Shown here: positions 1 through 8,262 of the stretch, piece after piece
Numbering within the stretch: position 1 is the stretch's first letter
How the letters are laid out: the number at the start of each line of letters is the position of its first letter
From: Desulfobacteraceae bacterium
Lineage (GTDB): Bacteria > Desulfobacterota > Desulfobacteria > Desulfobacterales > SKZT01
Direction: 5' to 3'
DNA length: 32,056 nucleotides
Assembly: GCA_011389745.1 (NCBI GenBank)
Contig: JAABTQ010000037.1
Span: 1 to 32,056, forward strand
Notes under the pieces: generated by a model
Told to the model about the DNA's origin: nothing
What the model saw: the letters and a program-made list of their open reading frames with translations, nothing else
Databases searched by the model: none
Position numbers and translations under genes: made by a program

Positions 1-2130
1 AAAAGAGGATTTGAGACTCATAATTCCACCACTGATCCGGTCAAAACGTTCCCAGTCCATGTGCAGCAAACCCTTTGACCATGTGATATCCTCGTCGGTC
101 AGTCCGGCCCAGACAGCCTTCATGGGCGTACTTTGAAAATGCTCCGGAGTCACAGCTTTTAATTTGCGGGCATGTCCTGCCAATCCGTCACCCAGATCCA
201 GCACGTGCATAACGATAGGAATTTCCGTTTCCATGGGTTTTGCTCTTCGCATTCCAGGTCCATCAGTATCCACAAGGGAAAACATTTCTTGAGTTCCTTT
301 CTCATGAACAAAACGGACAAGGTCGTGAAAACTGCGGCAACCGTCCGGGGAAAACTCCGGCGAGGAAGGGTCCGTCAAACTCAACGAACTGACCAGTGAT
401 AAAAGCGGAGCCAACTTTTTCTGAAACGGAGCATGCGATTTTATTTTTTGCCGGTCATGCCAGGAAACCAGTTGTTCCACAATCCCGTCATAAACAGCAC
501 CCTGATAAGCGTCAACAGTAACAATTTGTCCCTGCTCCAGGATTCCGTCCATATCACCAAGTCCCACAACAACCGGAAGACTGAATTCCCTGGCCACGGA
601 GGCAAAATGGCTGGCTTTGCTCCCTTTTTCGGCAATGACGGCAGAGACCTTATTTAAAAGACCTACGAGATAAGGAGGAATTCCGCGAGTCAGCAAAACC
701 GCATTCTGAGGCACTTGTTCCATATCTTTTTCATCAAATATCCGATAAACCTTTCCTGCCGCAATACCTGAGCTGGCCGGTGTACCTTTTTTCAACGGGG
801 ATGAACCATGGTTTTCAGGAAATATCGCAGGAGTTTTTAAGCCAATATTGTCCGATTTTTCCACAGATTTAGGAACAGGTCGTGATTGCAGAACAAAAAG
901 ATTGCCGGCCTGATCCTGAGCCCACTCAATATCCTGAGGCACTTTAGCCAGGGTTTCCAGTTCTATTCCCCATTTTGCAAGGGTAACTGCGGATTGGTCA
1001 TCCAGACACATACTTTGCCCCTCTTTTTGAGGGCTCTTTTGTGCAACCGGTTTGTTTTTTCCGGCAGCCGGCTGTTTGTCAAGGAATCGAGGCGGATCTT
1101 GCCGGGAAATAAGAAAAATATCCGGAATGGTGCTGCCGTCAACAAGACTGCTGCCGGGACCAGGCACGGTACAAAGAACAAGGCACTCCCCCCCGCACTT
1201 GTCCAGCGGATCCAGGGTATAGATAATCCCGCTGGTGCGGGCATCGATCATGGGAAGAAAAAGCACCGCCATGGGAGTTTCTGCATCGCTAATGCCGTTG
1301 TGCAGCCTGTAGGTCAAAGCTCTGACTGAATATTTGCCGGCTAGTACGGTTTTGTAAGCTGTGAAAAGATCCTCTCTGGAAACATTCATGATTGTATCAT
1401 ACTGGCCGGCAAATGAAACCTCGCCATCCTCACCTACGGCACTGCTGCGCACAGCCCAGGAAGGACAATCGGGATCCACATTAATTTTTTCTAGCATGGA
1501 GACTATGCTTTTTTCCAACCCGGTCGGAAGTCTTCCCTCAAGGATTGCACTTCTAATATTGGATGCTGCCTTTTGAAGGCGTTCCGGCCGTTGAAGGTTG
1601 AGTAGCCTGAGGTGTTTGTCTATGAACTCTTCAAGATTGTTTTCTTCCAGATAAATGTGAAAAGCATTAATGGTCATGACGAACCCGGACGGCACCGGGA
1701 TTTTGGTTTGTTTGATGATACGCGCCAGGCTGCGGGCTTTGAATCCGACCAGATCAGGATATTGCCCGGCTTGTTCCAGGGAGAGTGAATAAGGAGGGGT
1801 TGCTTTTCCGGTAGAAACAGGAAGCAAATCCAGCAATTGCCGATGGATACGATCATACGTCGGAATCAGATCCGGGTAGGCATCGGGCCGCATCTGTTCC
1901 AGGCAATTGACCAGACGCCTGGCTGAACCGGATAAGCTTTCTGCAAGAAGGACAATCCGGGACCAATCCACAATAATCGGACCATGAACGATTTCCTCCA
2001 GACGGGTGATCAGCCTGAGGCATTTCCTGTCTTCACGAAGCAATTCCTGAAACAAATTGAACTGCCTGCGTGCAAGCTCATCCGGGATAAAAAACCGCTC
2101 AGCCCACTTTTTGATTTTTTTGAGGGGCAT
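1..2130 (-). CDS. PEP synthase/PPDK-like phosphotransferase, partial (3' end outside window)
   Basis: The frame is open from an ATG at 2130 to the left edge, giving 710 codons without a stop, so the C-terminus is missing. Residues about 1-125 are unassigned. Residues about 126-430 look like the ATP-grasp nucleotide-binding domain of pyruvate phosphate dikinases (a 'GFKARSLARI' segment near 128, then 'VRSSAVGEDGEVSFAGQ' with Arg228). Residues about 475-545 are a phosphohistidine swivelling domain ('KGSKASHFASVARE', candidate catalytic His508). What follows does not look like the PEP/pyruvate TIM barrel of PpsA or PpdK; it holds a Cys/His segment near 598-610 ('CRSFHDLVRFVHE'). The family moves phosphate from ATP through His to pyruvate or another acceptor; the acceptor here is not known. 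The start lies 9 bases after the receiver gene stop, so it is the last visible gene of the sensor operon. Confidence 0.82.
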   Translation of the reverse strand, partial: MPLKKIKKWAERFFIPDELARRQFNLFQELLREDRKCLRLITRLEEIVHGPIIVDWSRIVLLAESLSGSARRLVNCLEQMRPDAYPDLIPTYDRIHRQLLDLLPVSTGKATPPYSLSLEQAGQYPDLVGFKARSLARIIKQTKIPVPSGFVMTINAFHIYLEENNLEEFIDKHLRLLNLQRPERLQKAASNIRSAILEGRLPTGLEKSIVSMLEKINVDPDCPSWAVRSSAVGEDGEVSFAGQYDTIMNVSREDLFTAYKTVLAGKYSVRALTYRLHNGISDAETPMAVLFLPMIDARTSGIIYTLDPLDKCGGECLVLCTVPGPGSSLVDGSTIPDIFLISRQDPPRFLDKQPAAGKNKPVAQKSPQKEGQSMCLDDQSAVTLAKWGIELETLAKVPQDIEWAQDQAGNLFVLQSRPVPKSVEKSDNIGLKTPAIFPENHGSSPLKKGTPASSGIAAGKVYRIFDEKDMEQVPQNAVLLTRGIPPYLVGLLNKVSAVIAEKGSKASHFASVAREFSLPVVVGLGDMDGILEQGQIVTVDAYQGAVYDGIVEQLVSWHDRQKIKSHAPFQKKLAPLLSLVSSLSLTDPSSPEFSPDGCRSFHDLVRFVHEKGTQEMFSLVDTDGPGMRRAKPMETEIPIVMHVLDLGDGLAGHARKLKAVTPEHFQSTPMKAVWAGLTDEDITWSKGLLHMDWERFDRISGGIMSLKSSF

Positions 2131-2139
2131 AAGTTCTTC

Positions 2140-2499
2140 CTATTTGGCAAGAATTTGCGTGGTTTTTTCCTCCAGCTCATCGATGTCCAGGGGTTTGACA
2201 CAATATTCATCCGCTCCGAGCACCAAAGATTCCCTGGCCGTTTCCAGGGTCGGATAACCGGTAAGCATCATCACCCGGATGTTCGGATTGATTTTTTTCA
2301 GTTCTTCAAGCACTTCCACCCCGCTCATTTTTTTCAGCTTGATATCCAGGATAGCCATCTGAACCGGTTCTTTACGGACATGCTCCAATGCCGGCTCCTC
2401 ATCGCAGAAAACATGGACCCTGTGCCCCTTACGTGTCAGAATTCGCTTGATCATTATCCCAACATCCGCAACATCGTCTAAAACCAGTATGTCAGCCAT
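2140..2499 (-). CDS. Stand-alone response regulator receiver (REC) protein
   Basis: This 119-residue protein is a single CheY-like receiver domain with no output domain. The conserved residues are visible: acidic pair Asp8/Asp9, phospho-acceptor Asp52 in 'AILDIKL', Thr80 in 'MLTGYPT' and Lys102 in 'VKPLD'. It sits 33 bases downstream of the histidine kinase and 9 bases upstream of the PEP-synthase-like gene, so it is very probably the partner of that kinase. Lacking a DNA-binding domain, it must act by protein contact or as a phosphorelay intermediate; the adjacent phosphotransferase is a candidate target, which is inference from position only. Confidence 0.93.
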   Translation of the reverse strand: MADILVLDDVADVGIMIKRILTRKGHRVHVFCDEEPALEHVRKEPVQMAILDIKLKKMSGVEVLEELKKINPNIRVMMLTGYPTLETARESLVLGADEYCVKPLDIDELEEKTTQILAK

Positions 2500-2532
2500 A
2501 GTCTCCTCCTTTGCACGCTTACAATTGATCGA

Positions 2533-4623
2533 TCACCTGTTTTTTCCAAATTCAATACATTCATCCGGCGGCAAAGTGTCTCCTTCAAGGGGCAATTCCA
2601 CAAAAAAAATAGCCCCGGGGCCCGTCTCACCCTCGCACAAAGGGAATATATCCCTGTATTCCACCGGTACAGGGCTCAATGCACTGATACGACCACCATG
2701 GTCCTTGATGATTCCGAAGATGACCGAAAGGCCTAGTCCAGTGCCTTTATCCACGGGTTTTGTAGTGAAAAAGGGTTCAAAAATTCTTCCGAGATTTTCT
2801 TCCTCGATACCGCTTCCCGTGTCCGCTACAAATACCACCAGTCGCCTTCGGTGTGCACAAAGTTTTGATCTGATAAAGATACATCCATCCTTGCCGATAG
2901 CGTCTGCGGCATTGTTGAAAAGATTCATCCAGACCTGTTTTAATCGTTCCTTGTCTCCGGAAACCGGTGGAATCTGATCGTCCAGCTTTCGAAGAAGGGT
3001 AATCCGGTTCTGGCGGAATATAGGCTCCACCAAATCGATCACTTCCTGAATAGAACCATTGATGTCCATCCGGATCTTTTGTTTATCCGAACTTCTGGAA
3101 AAACTCAGCAGATCGGACACTATTTTGCGGCAGACCTGGGCCTGTTTTTCAATAATAGCGACATCCTGTTTTAAAGGATCTTCAGCTGGAACTTCTTTGA
3201 CCAGAAGCTGAGCATATCCCAGAATAATGCTCAAGGGGGTGTTGATTTCATGAGCCACTCCACCTGCCAGCCTTCCCAAATCCTCCATTTTCTGGGAATG
3301 AATCATCTTTTCCTGGTATTGTTTCACCACAGTAATATCCCTGGCAGTAGACAACAGCCCGATGACATTGTTGTGTTCGACAACCGGAAGTTTAACCACA
3401 TGGTACCATTTTTTTCCTTTGCTGCCTTTGGTCATGATCTCCTTGGAAAAAGACTCACCGGTCAGCAGAATCTGTTTATCTTCATGAAAATTCAAATCGG
3501 CCTGCTCTTCATCAAATAATTCGCTGTCCGTGCATCCGATGATTTCTTCCTCTTCCCGACCTGAATATCTGCAAAAAGCTCGGTTGACTGCCAGATAGAC
3601 CAGGTTTTTGTCCTGCAGAGTGACCAGATCCGGCGTAGCATCCAGAATTGTTTTCAGCAGTTGCTTCTGCCTTGCCAGGTTTTGTTCGGAAAGACGGAGT
3701 TCTTCGATATGATTTTTAAGGGTCAAGGCCATAAACTCGAAGGATTCGGCCAGGCTTTGGATCTCATCGCCGGCATTGTGCCGGTATACCGGGCAGAAAC
3801 GGCAGTTTTTCACTTTTTCAGGAAACCCTTCCTTGCCGCATTCCGGACAGAAAGTTCCGGCAATATACCAACACCTGCGTATCCGATTTTCATAAGCCGG
3901 GCAACGTGGTTCCTGACAGTTCATGATTTCCCAGCAATTCCTGTCCAAGGGAGGACTGACTTGAATATCCAGCTTGCCCCTGACAACTTCTTCGGCCGAA
4001 TGGCGCAGTGCATTAATCCGCCTGGTTACCGTTCGGGCAAAAAAAGTGCTCCCGATAAGGGCCAAAAACGTAGCTCCCGCGGTCATGACCATGTTGACCC
4101 ACATCAACCGGTTAATGGAAGTTTTGATAGCGGTGTGTGATAATGCGACACGAACTGTTCCCAAGCGCGTGCTTCCCACCATAACCGGTGAGGCAAAATC
4201 GTAGATCCGCTCCGTACCTGTATCCAGAAGCTGAACGGAAATCACCTGGTCATAATTTACCTGATTTGCCATACGAAGGGCAACAGGAAATCCGTTCCTG
4301 AAGGTATGTGCCAAGACCTGGCCATGAGTATCCATAATAAACGCATAAACGATGTTTTCTTCATCATCACTTTGCGACATATCCGTCACAAGATTGGTCA
4401 AACGCAGAAAATTCATGGACAAAATCGATTCCACAGATCGGGCCGAAAGATTCACGGCCAGTGCCTGACCTCGTTTGAGAGTTTCCTGTAAAACCGCCCG
4501 GGAGCTGACCTGATGATTCATAACACCAATAACCAGACCAAAGCAGACAATTATGAACGCAAGCCCCATATTAATCTTGCTTTGGAAACTGCGCCGGGTG
4601 ATGAATCGCATGAAAAAATGCAT
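2533..4623 (-). CDS. Membrane PAS sensor histidine kinase with Cys-rich insert
   Basis: This is a 696-residue hybrid-free kinase. Two membrane segments (about 17-35 and 174-196) flank a roughly 135-residue extracytoplasmic sensor region. A HAMP-like segment follows, interrupted or followed by a cysteine-rich stretch with eight Cys (230, 236, 241, 251, 259, 262, 274, 277), including two 'CW' pairs, resembling the 'two-CW' modules seen in Desulfobacterota sensors. A PAS domain covers about 318-435. The dimerisation/phosphoacceptor motif 'GGVAHEINTPL' carries His458. ATP-binding N, G1, F and G2 boxes follow ('NNAADAI', 'DTGSGI', 'FEPFFTT', 'GTGLGLS'). It lies 27 bases after the PhnD-like lipoprotein gene and before a receiver gene, which suggests the lipoprotein hands its ligand signal to this kinase. 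The cysteines may bind metal or sense redox state; that is inferred. Confidence 0.93.
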   Translation of the reverse strand: MHFFMRFITRRSFQSKINMGLAFIIVCFGLVIGVMNHQVSSRAVLQETLKRGQALAVNLSARSVESILSMNFLRLTNLVTDMSQSDDEENIVYAFIMDTHGQVLAHTFRNGFPVALRMANQVNYDQVISVQLLDTGTERIYDFASPVMVGSTRLGTVRVALSHTAIKTSINRLMWVNMVMTAGATFLALIGSTFFARTVTRRINALRHSAEEVVRGKLDIQVSPPLDRNCWEIMNCQEPRCPAYENRIRRCWYIAGTFCPECGKEGFPEKVKNCRFCPVYRHNAGDEIQSLAESFEFMALTLKNHIEELRLSEQNLARQKQLLKTILDATPDLVTLQDKNLVYLAVNRAFCRYSGREEEEIIGCTDSELFDEEQADLNFHEDKQILLTGESFSKEIMTKGSKGKKWYHVVKLPVVEHNNVIGLLSTARDITVVKQYQEKMIHSQKMEDLGRLAGGVAHEINTPLSIILGYAQLLVKEVPAEDPLKQDVAIIEKQAQVCRKIVSDLLSFSRSSDKQKIRMDINGSIQEVIDLVEPIFRQNRITLLRKLDDQIPPVSGDKERLKQVWMNLFNNAADAIGKDGCIFIRSKLCAHRRRLVVFVADTGSGIEEENLGRIFEPFFTTKPVDKGTGLGLSVIFGIIKDHGGRISALSPVPVEYRDIFPLCEGETGPGAIFFVELPLEGDTLPPDECIEFGKNR

Positions 4624-4650
4624 TGTTATGTCACCATGTAGAGTTATTCC

Positions 4651-5574
4651 CTATTTTAACCCGGCTCTTACCATCAGATCCCGCACTGGGTCGAAATCGT
4701 CAGGGCTTGCGGGAATGATCCCTTTCATCGCCGCTTTCTCCAGAATTAAACGATGATCCGGATTGTTATAGTCAAGGTTTAACATGGCCCGCCTGATGTC
4801 TTCCACTACTTCTTTTGCCAGACCGGCTCTGGCAGCATAGCCCCAGCCCGGATAACGCGGGGTCCGGGCCAGTATCCTTATTTGGGCCAGGTCAATTTTA
4901 TCCTTTAGCAATTCAAGAGCACCTTCCCGCACTGTTCCCACATCGTAACGACCCGCATAAACACCGAGTATAACACTTTCCTGTTTGCCCCCCGGACCGG
5001 GAGCAAAAACAATTTCCGCAAAATCTCCGGGAAAAATGCCGTGTTCTATAAAAGTCCCCAGACCGAACAAATACCCTCCGGCCGAAAACTGGTCAACGGC
5101 TATCCATCGCTTTCCACGGCAGTCTTCCAGCTTCTGAATGTTCGGATTATCGCTTCGGGTGATAATCAACCCGCCAAAAGCCGCTTCACCCGTCAACTCG
5201 ATGATCTTGGCGAAAACCCGGGCACCATAACGCTCCGCCGTCAAAGCATAAACAAAAGGATTGGCATAGGAGATATCAATTTTGCCCTGGGACAACATCA
5301 GCATGTGCTCATGAAAGGTTTCAGGAAAAATCTGTTGGATATTCAATCCCGTGGCATCTGAAAGATATTGCACCATGCGGTGATGACGTTCAAAGGAAAC
5401 CGTATGGGAAAACTGTGGCAAATAAGCGTAGGTAATCACCGGCTGGCGTATCCCCGGTGAAATTTCCTCCCGCTGGGTCATATCGACTTTCTGCGGAGAA
5501 AGGTCATTGTCGCATCCGGCTGTTAAAATCAGTACCATCGAAAAAAATAAAAATAACAACTGCCGAACCCACAT
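4651..5574 (-). CDS. PhnD-family periplasmic-binding lipoprotein
   Basis: This 307-residue protein begins with a hydrophobic signal peptide ending in a lipobox ('LTAGC', Cys21), so it should be a membrane-anchored lipoprotein. The body matches the phosphate/phosphite/phosphonate-binding (PhnD, type 2 periplasmic binding) fold: 'YLPQFSHTVSFERHHRMVQYL' style start, 'DISYANPFVYAL', and 'YDVGTVREGALELL'. A strong Shine-Dalgarno (AGGAGG) lies 6 bases before the ATG. No ABC permease or ATPase gene is adjacent; instead a histidine kinase follows by 27 bases. This favours a role as an accessory sensor for the kinase rather than as a transporter component. The ligand cannot be deduced from the sequence. 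Confidence 0.88.
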   Translation of the reverse strand: MWVRQLLFLFFSMVLILTAGCDNDLSPQKVDMTQREEISPGIRQPVITYAYLPQFSHTVSFERHHRMVQYLSDATGLNIQQIFPETFHEHMLMLSQGKIDISYANPFVYALTAERYGARVFAKIIELTGEAAFGGLIITRSDNPNIQKLEDCRGKRWIAVDQFSAGGYLFGLGTFIEHGIFPGDFAEIVFAPGPGGKQESVILGVYAGRYDVGTVREGALELLKDKIDLAQIRILARTPRYPGWGYAARAGLAKEVVEDIRRAMLNLDYNNPDHRLILEKAAMKGIIPASPDDFDPVRDLMVRAGLK

Positions 5575-5923
5575 TTTAGCCTCCTGATTGATTGTTTGTC
5601 ATCCTAAGTATCATTAACCAAAAGAAATGATAAACCTTTTGCTCTGATCAGAAAACCTTTTTCTCACATGAACACGGAATTACCTGCTCAATAAAGATTA
5701 AAATGATTGACATAAACGCCCTTAACTTTTAAACCTTCACAGTAGTTTGGTTCAGAGCAAATCCCCCCCGGCCCCCCTTTTTCAAAGAAGGGAGCAGTTA
5801 CTTATCGGTTTGGGCTCGGCACAGCCGAGTGGGAGGCTTAAAACTTAAAACTGCGTTCCTTAAATATTTGAGGCATTTTGCAGGCACCTTCAGAAGTTTA
5901 AGATCAGGAGTATAATATCCACA
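5575..5923. other. Intergenic region between divergent genes
   Basis: This roughly 350-base gap separates the divergent sensor operon (minus) and the CBS membrane protein gene (plus), so it should hold promoters for both. A TTGACA at 5707-5712 is a possible plus-strand -35 box, but the matching -10 is poor. A C-rich stretch at about 5761-5780 followed by a G-rich one resembles dispersed C/G-tract repeats of this group. No gene was found in it. Confidence 0.5.
5815..5829. repeat. Perfect hairpin CTCGGC-ACA-GCCGAG
   Basis: A 6-bp perfect inverted repeat with a 3-base loop lies about 95 bases before the downstream start codon, directly after a C-tract/G-tract sequence (5761-5793). There is no T-run, so it is not a typical terminator. 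It is more likely part of a dispersed intergenic repeat. Confidence 0.45.
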
Positions 5924-7246
5924 ATGAACAACTCCGCTTTTTTCATAGAAATTTTTGTCATTTTCATGCTGGTGGTTCTCAACGGGCTATTTGCCATGTC
6001 GGAAATCGCCCTGTTGTCATCCCGGAAATTTCGTCTTCGGCAGATGGCCGACAAAGGAAAACGAGGCGCTCAATATGCTCTGCAGCTTTGCAAGAATCCA
6101 ACCCGGTTTTTATCCACGATTCAAATCGGAATCTCGCTTATGGGAATCCTGAGTGGTGTTTACGGAGGCGCGATTGTTGCCTCATATCTGGAAAATATAT
6201 TGGAAAAAAGCCATTACCTGGCACCCTATGCCAGGACTCTGAGCCTTTCAACGGTTGTTCTGATGATCACATTTCTTTTTCTGGTGATAGGAGAAATCAT
6301 TCCAAAGCGTTTGGCCATGCTGCACCCGGAACGTATTGCTGCCATTTTCTCAGTTCCCATGTATTATTTATCACGTATAGCTGCTCCGGCAGTATATATC
6401 ATCAGCCTGTCATCCAACGGAATCCTTAAACTTTTCGGCATCGGACAGCATCATGAAGAGCGGCCATTATCCGAGGATGAAATCAAGCAACTTTTTCGGC
6501 AGGGCGCCCGGACCGGTGTGTTTCACCCATCCGAGATCAAGCTGGTGGAACGGGTCCTCAAACTCGATGACCATACCTTGGATAATTTGATGACCCCGCT
6601 TAAAGATGTCGTCTGGTTTGAGGAAAATGAACCTTTCCGGCACTGCATGGAAAAGGTCAGAGATTCGGGGCACAGTTGTTTTCCCGTGGCCCGGTCAAAT
6701 CTTGATCAGATTCTGGGAGTGGTGTGGGTAAAGGATCTTCTGGCAGCAAGTTGTGAGACTCAACCCACTTTGGAGCAAATTATCAAACCCGCGGTATATG
6801 CCCCAAAGCATTTGAACGCCCTGCAAATTCTGGATCGTTTTCAAAGTACCCGTTCCCACATGATTCTGATTGTCGACAGCGCCGAGATTGTTCAGGGCCT
6901 GGTAACCATCAACGATATTCTCCAGGCCATAATCGGCGAATTGCCTTATCCTTCATGGTTTGAAGAGCCGGGAATTATCTACAGAAATGACGGTTCCCTG
7001 CTACTGGATGGTCATTTATCGATTCGTAAATTGAAAAAGGCTCTTAAAATTTCAAGACTTCCCGGAGAAAAAAAAGTGGCTTTCAAAAACGTGGCCGAAT
7101 TTATCATGCGCCATCTGGACCATATTCCCATCAGCGGAGAAAGCTTTACCTGGGAGGGCTGCCGCTTTGAAGTGGTTGACATGGACGGGCCTTATGTCGA
7201 CAAGGTCCTGGTCCAGGCCCTGGCGGATAAAAAAAATAGCGGGTAA
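5924..7246 (+). CDS. HlyC/CorC-family membrane protein (DUF21, CBS pair, CorC_HlyC)
   Basis: The protein has 440 residues. Residues about 1-185 form the DUF21 (CNNM) membrane domain with several hydrophobic segments and the typical 'NGLFAMSEIALLSSRKFRLRQM' start and 'GEIIPKRLAM' motif. Two CBS repeats follow (about 215-335; 'DNLMTPLKDVVWF' and 'HMILIVDSAEIVQGLVTINDILQAIIG'). The last 80 residues match the CorC_HlyC transporter-associated domain. The family is implicated in divalent cation (Mg, Co) export or resistance; members are often misnamed hemolysins. It stands alone, with no operon partner on its strand. An AGGAG is present upstream, but its spacing to the ATG (about 14 bases) is long. 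Confidence 0.9.
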   Translation: MNNSAFFIEIFVIFMLVVLNGLFAMSEIALLSSRKFRLRQMADKGKRGAQYALQLCKNPTRFLSTIQIGISLMGILSGVYGGAIVASYLENILEKSHYLAPYARTLSLSTVVLMITFLFLVIGEIIPKRLAMLHPERIAAIFSVPMYYLSRIAAPAVYIISLSSNGILKLFGIGQHHEERPLSEDEIKQLFRQGARTGVFHPSEIKLVERVLKLDDHTLDNLMTPLKDVVWFEENEPFRHCMEKVRDSGHSCFPVARSNLDQILGVVWVKDLLAASCETQPTLEQIIKPAVYAPKHLNALQILDRFQSTRSHMILIVDSAEIVQGLVTINDILQAIIGELPYPSWFEEPGIIYRNDGSLLLDGHLSIRKLKKALKISRLPGEKKVAFKNVAEFIMRHLDHIPISGESFTWEGCRFEVVDMDGPYVDKVLVQALADKKNSG

Positions 7247-7291
7247 TAAATAATTTGGCAGTTATACCCGATCGTTTGGTGAAAATAATAA

Positions 7292-7310
7292 GTGATGTCA
7301 TTCCGGCGAA
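7292..7310. repeat. Truncated copy of a dispersed 'GTCATTCCGGCGAAGGCC' repeat half
   Basis: The motif resembles one arm of the palindromic intergenic repeat common in many proteobacteria, in which this half is normally followed by a complementary GGCCTTCGCCGG-type half. The second half is missing here, so it looks like a degraded copy. Confidence 0.35.
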
Positions 7311-7348
7311 GGCCATTAGCGTCAAGTTAAGCAATCGCATTTAAAAAT

Positions 7349-7451
7349 TGTAGGTGCGAATTCATTCGCACATCAAAAGCACGTCATCTATTTTTACCGA
7401 CATGTTTGCGGACAATCCCCCGGGTTTTGTGCGGATAAATCCGCACCTACA
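7349..7451. repeat. 103-bp element with terminal inverted repeats, each forming a hairpin
   Basis: The ends TGTAGGTGCG (7349-7358) and CGCACCTACA (7442-7451) are perfect 10-bp inverted repeats. Next to each end is a nearly perfect hairpin: GTGCGAAT-TC-ATTCGCAC at 7354-7371 and GTGCGGAT-AA-ATCCGCAC at 7429-7446. The arrangement fits a REP/BIME-like pair or a small non-autonomous element. It lies between the CBS protein gene and the convergent hicB. Confidence 0.65.
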
Positions 7452-7582
7452 GATCCACAGTTTTTTAAGACTTGTAACTTTATTACAATGGCATGCTGGG
7501 TACCGACATGACCTGGCAGGAGATATCACCGCAAAAAGGAACTCACCGAACTTATTCAGGCCTATTAAGAAAAGAGGGATGG

Positions 7583-7999
7583 TCATCTTCCTGGAGTGCG
7601 CAAATCGGAATTGATAACACTTTGTGCTGCTCGGATCAGAAATGAAGATCGGGACATACCTCGTTTTTTGGCGAAAGCATCGATTCGATGAAGCGTATTT
7701 TCAGGAACGGTAATATTAACCCTGACGGTTTTTGGATTGGCATCTTGAACCGTGATAACCAGAAATGCAACGCCATCAGCATAATCGGGATCAGCCATGA
7801 TTTTTTCAAGGCTGGAAGGTTCAGGTATTCTCTCACCGTCTTCAATCATACCTTCAATATGAAACTGAAGTGCCTCATGAGCCATATCCTTAGCTTCGTC
7901 AATTGTGTCACCGGCAGTGATGCACCCGGGAAAATCAGGAAAAGAAACACTGTAATCACTATTCGGATCTTTATGGGCTGCACCGATATAATTAGCCAT
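7583..7999 (-). CDS. hicB: HicB-family antitoxin
   Basis: This 138-residue protein has an N-terminal HicB-like domain (about 1-72; 'DYSVSFPDFPGCITAGDTIDEAKDMA') and a C-terminal ribbon-helix-helix segment (about 92-130; 'VRVNITVPENTLHRIDAFAKKRGMSRSSFLIRAA') expected to bind DNA and autoregulate the locus. The start is supported by an AGGAG 8 bases upstream, which overlaps the end of the toxin frame. The reading frame is intact although the adjacent toxin is not. Confidence 0.92.
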   Translation of the reverse strand: MANYIGAAHKDPNSDYSVSFPDFPGCITAGDTIDEAKDMAHEALQFHIEGMIEDGERIPEPSSLEKIMADPDYADGVAFLVITVQDANPKTVRVNITVPENTLHRIDAFAKKRGMSRSSFLIRAAQSVINSDLRTPGR

Positions 8000-8011
8000 A
8001 GTTTACATCTC

Positions 8012-8199
8012 CTATCTGAGTTTAATGCCGGATTGCCGTTCAATACTTTTCAAAGTCTTAATCGAAATATCTTTTTTGGGATGTGGAACAGTAACCCTGC
8101 CTTTCTTTTCGGGGTGGCAAATTGAACATGCGACCCCTTGGAGCCAACCTTGTACCATCCATCATCTTCAAGCTTTTTGATTATCGTCCGGCTATCCAT
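8012..8199 (-). pseudogene. hicA: hicA mRNA interferase toxin gene with a one-base frameshift
   Basis: From an ATG at 8199 the frame reads a good HicA N-terminus ('MDSRTIIKKLEDDGWYKVGS', then a 'KGSHVQF' segment with the family His). At about 8100-8107, in the run GAAAAGAAAGG, the frame leaves the family: it continues into an unrelated tail and stops at TGA 8050. Reading on one base out restores 'GRVTVPHPKKDISIKTLKSI' and ends at TAG 8012-8014, giving a normal HicA length of about 62 residues. The span of 188 bases is one base short of 63 codons. A single missing A or G in the purine run explains this. It could be a true inactivating mutation or a sequencing error. Confidence 0.85.
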
Positions 8200-8200
8200 A

Positions 8201-8216
8201 TGTGTATTTATACGCA
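8201..8216. promoter_or_regulatory. Candidate HicB operator upstream of hicA
   Basis: TGTGTATTTATACGCA is a near-perfect 16-bp palindrome (core GTATTTATAC) lying immediately upstream of the hicA start codon. HicB antitoxins with ribbon-helix-helix domains usually repress their own promoter at such palindromes. The assignment rests on position and symmetry only. Confidence 0.45.
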
Positions 8217-8262
8217 TTGTTTTCAAAAGGTCAATACAAACGTGTCGACATCCCCTTGCCAT

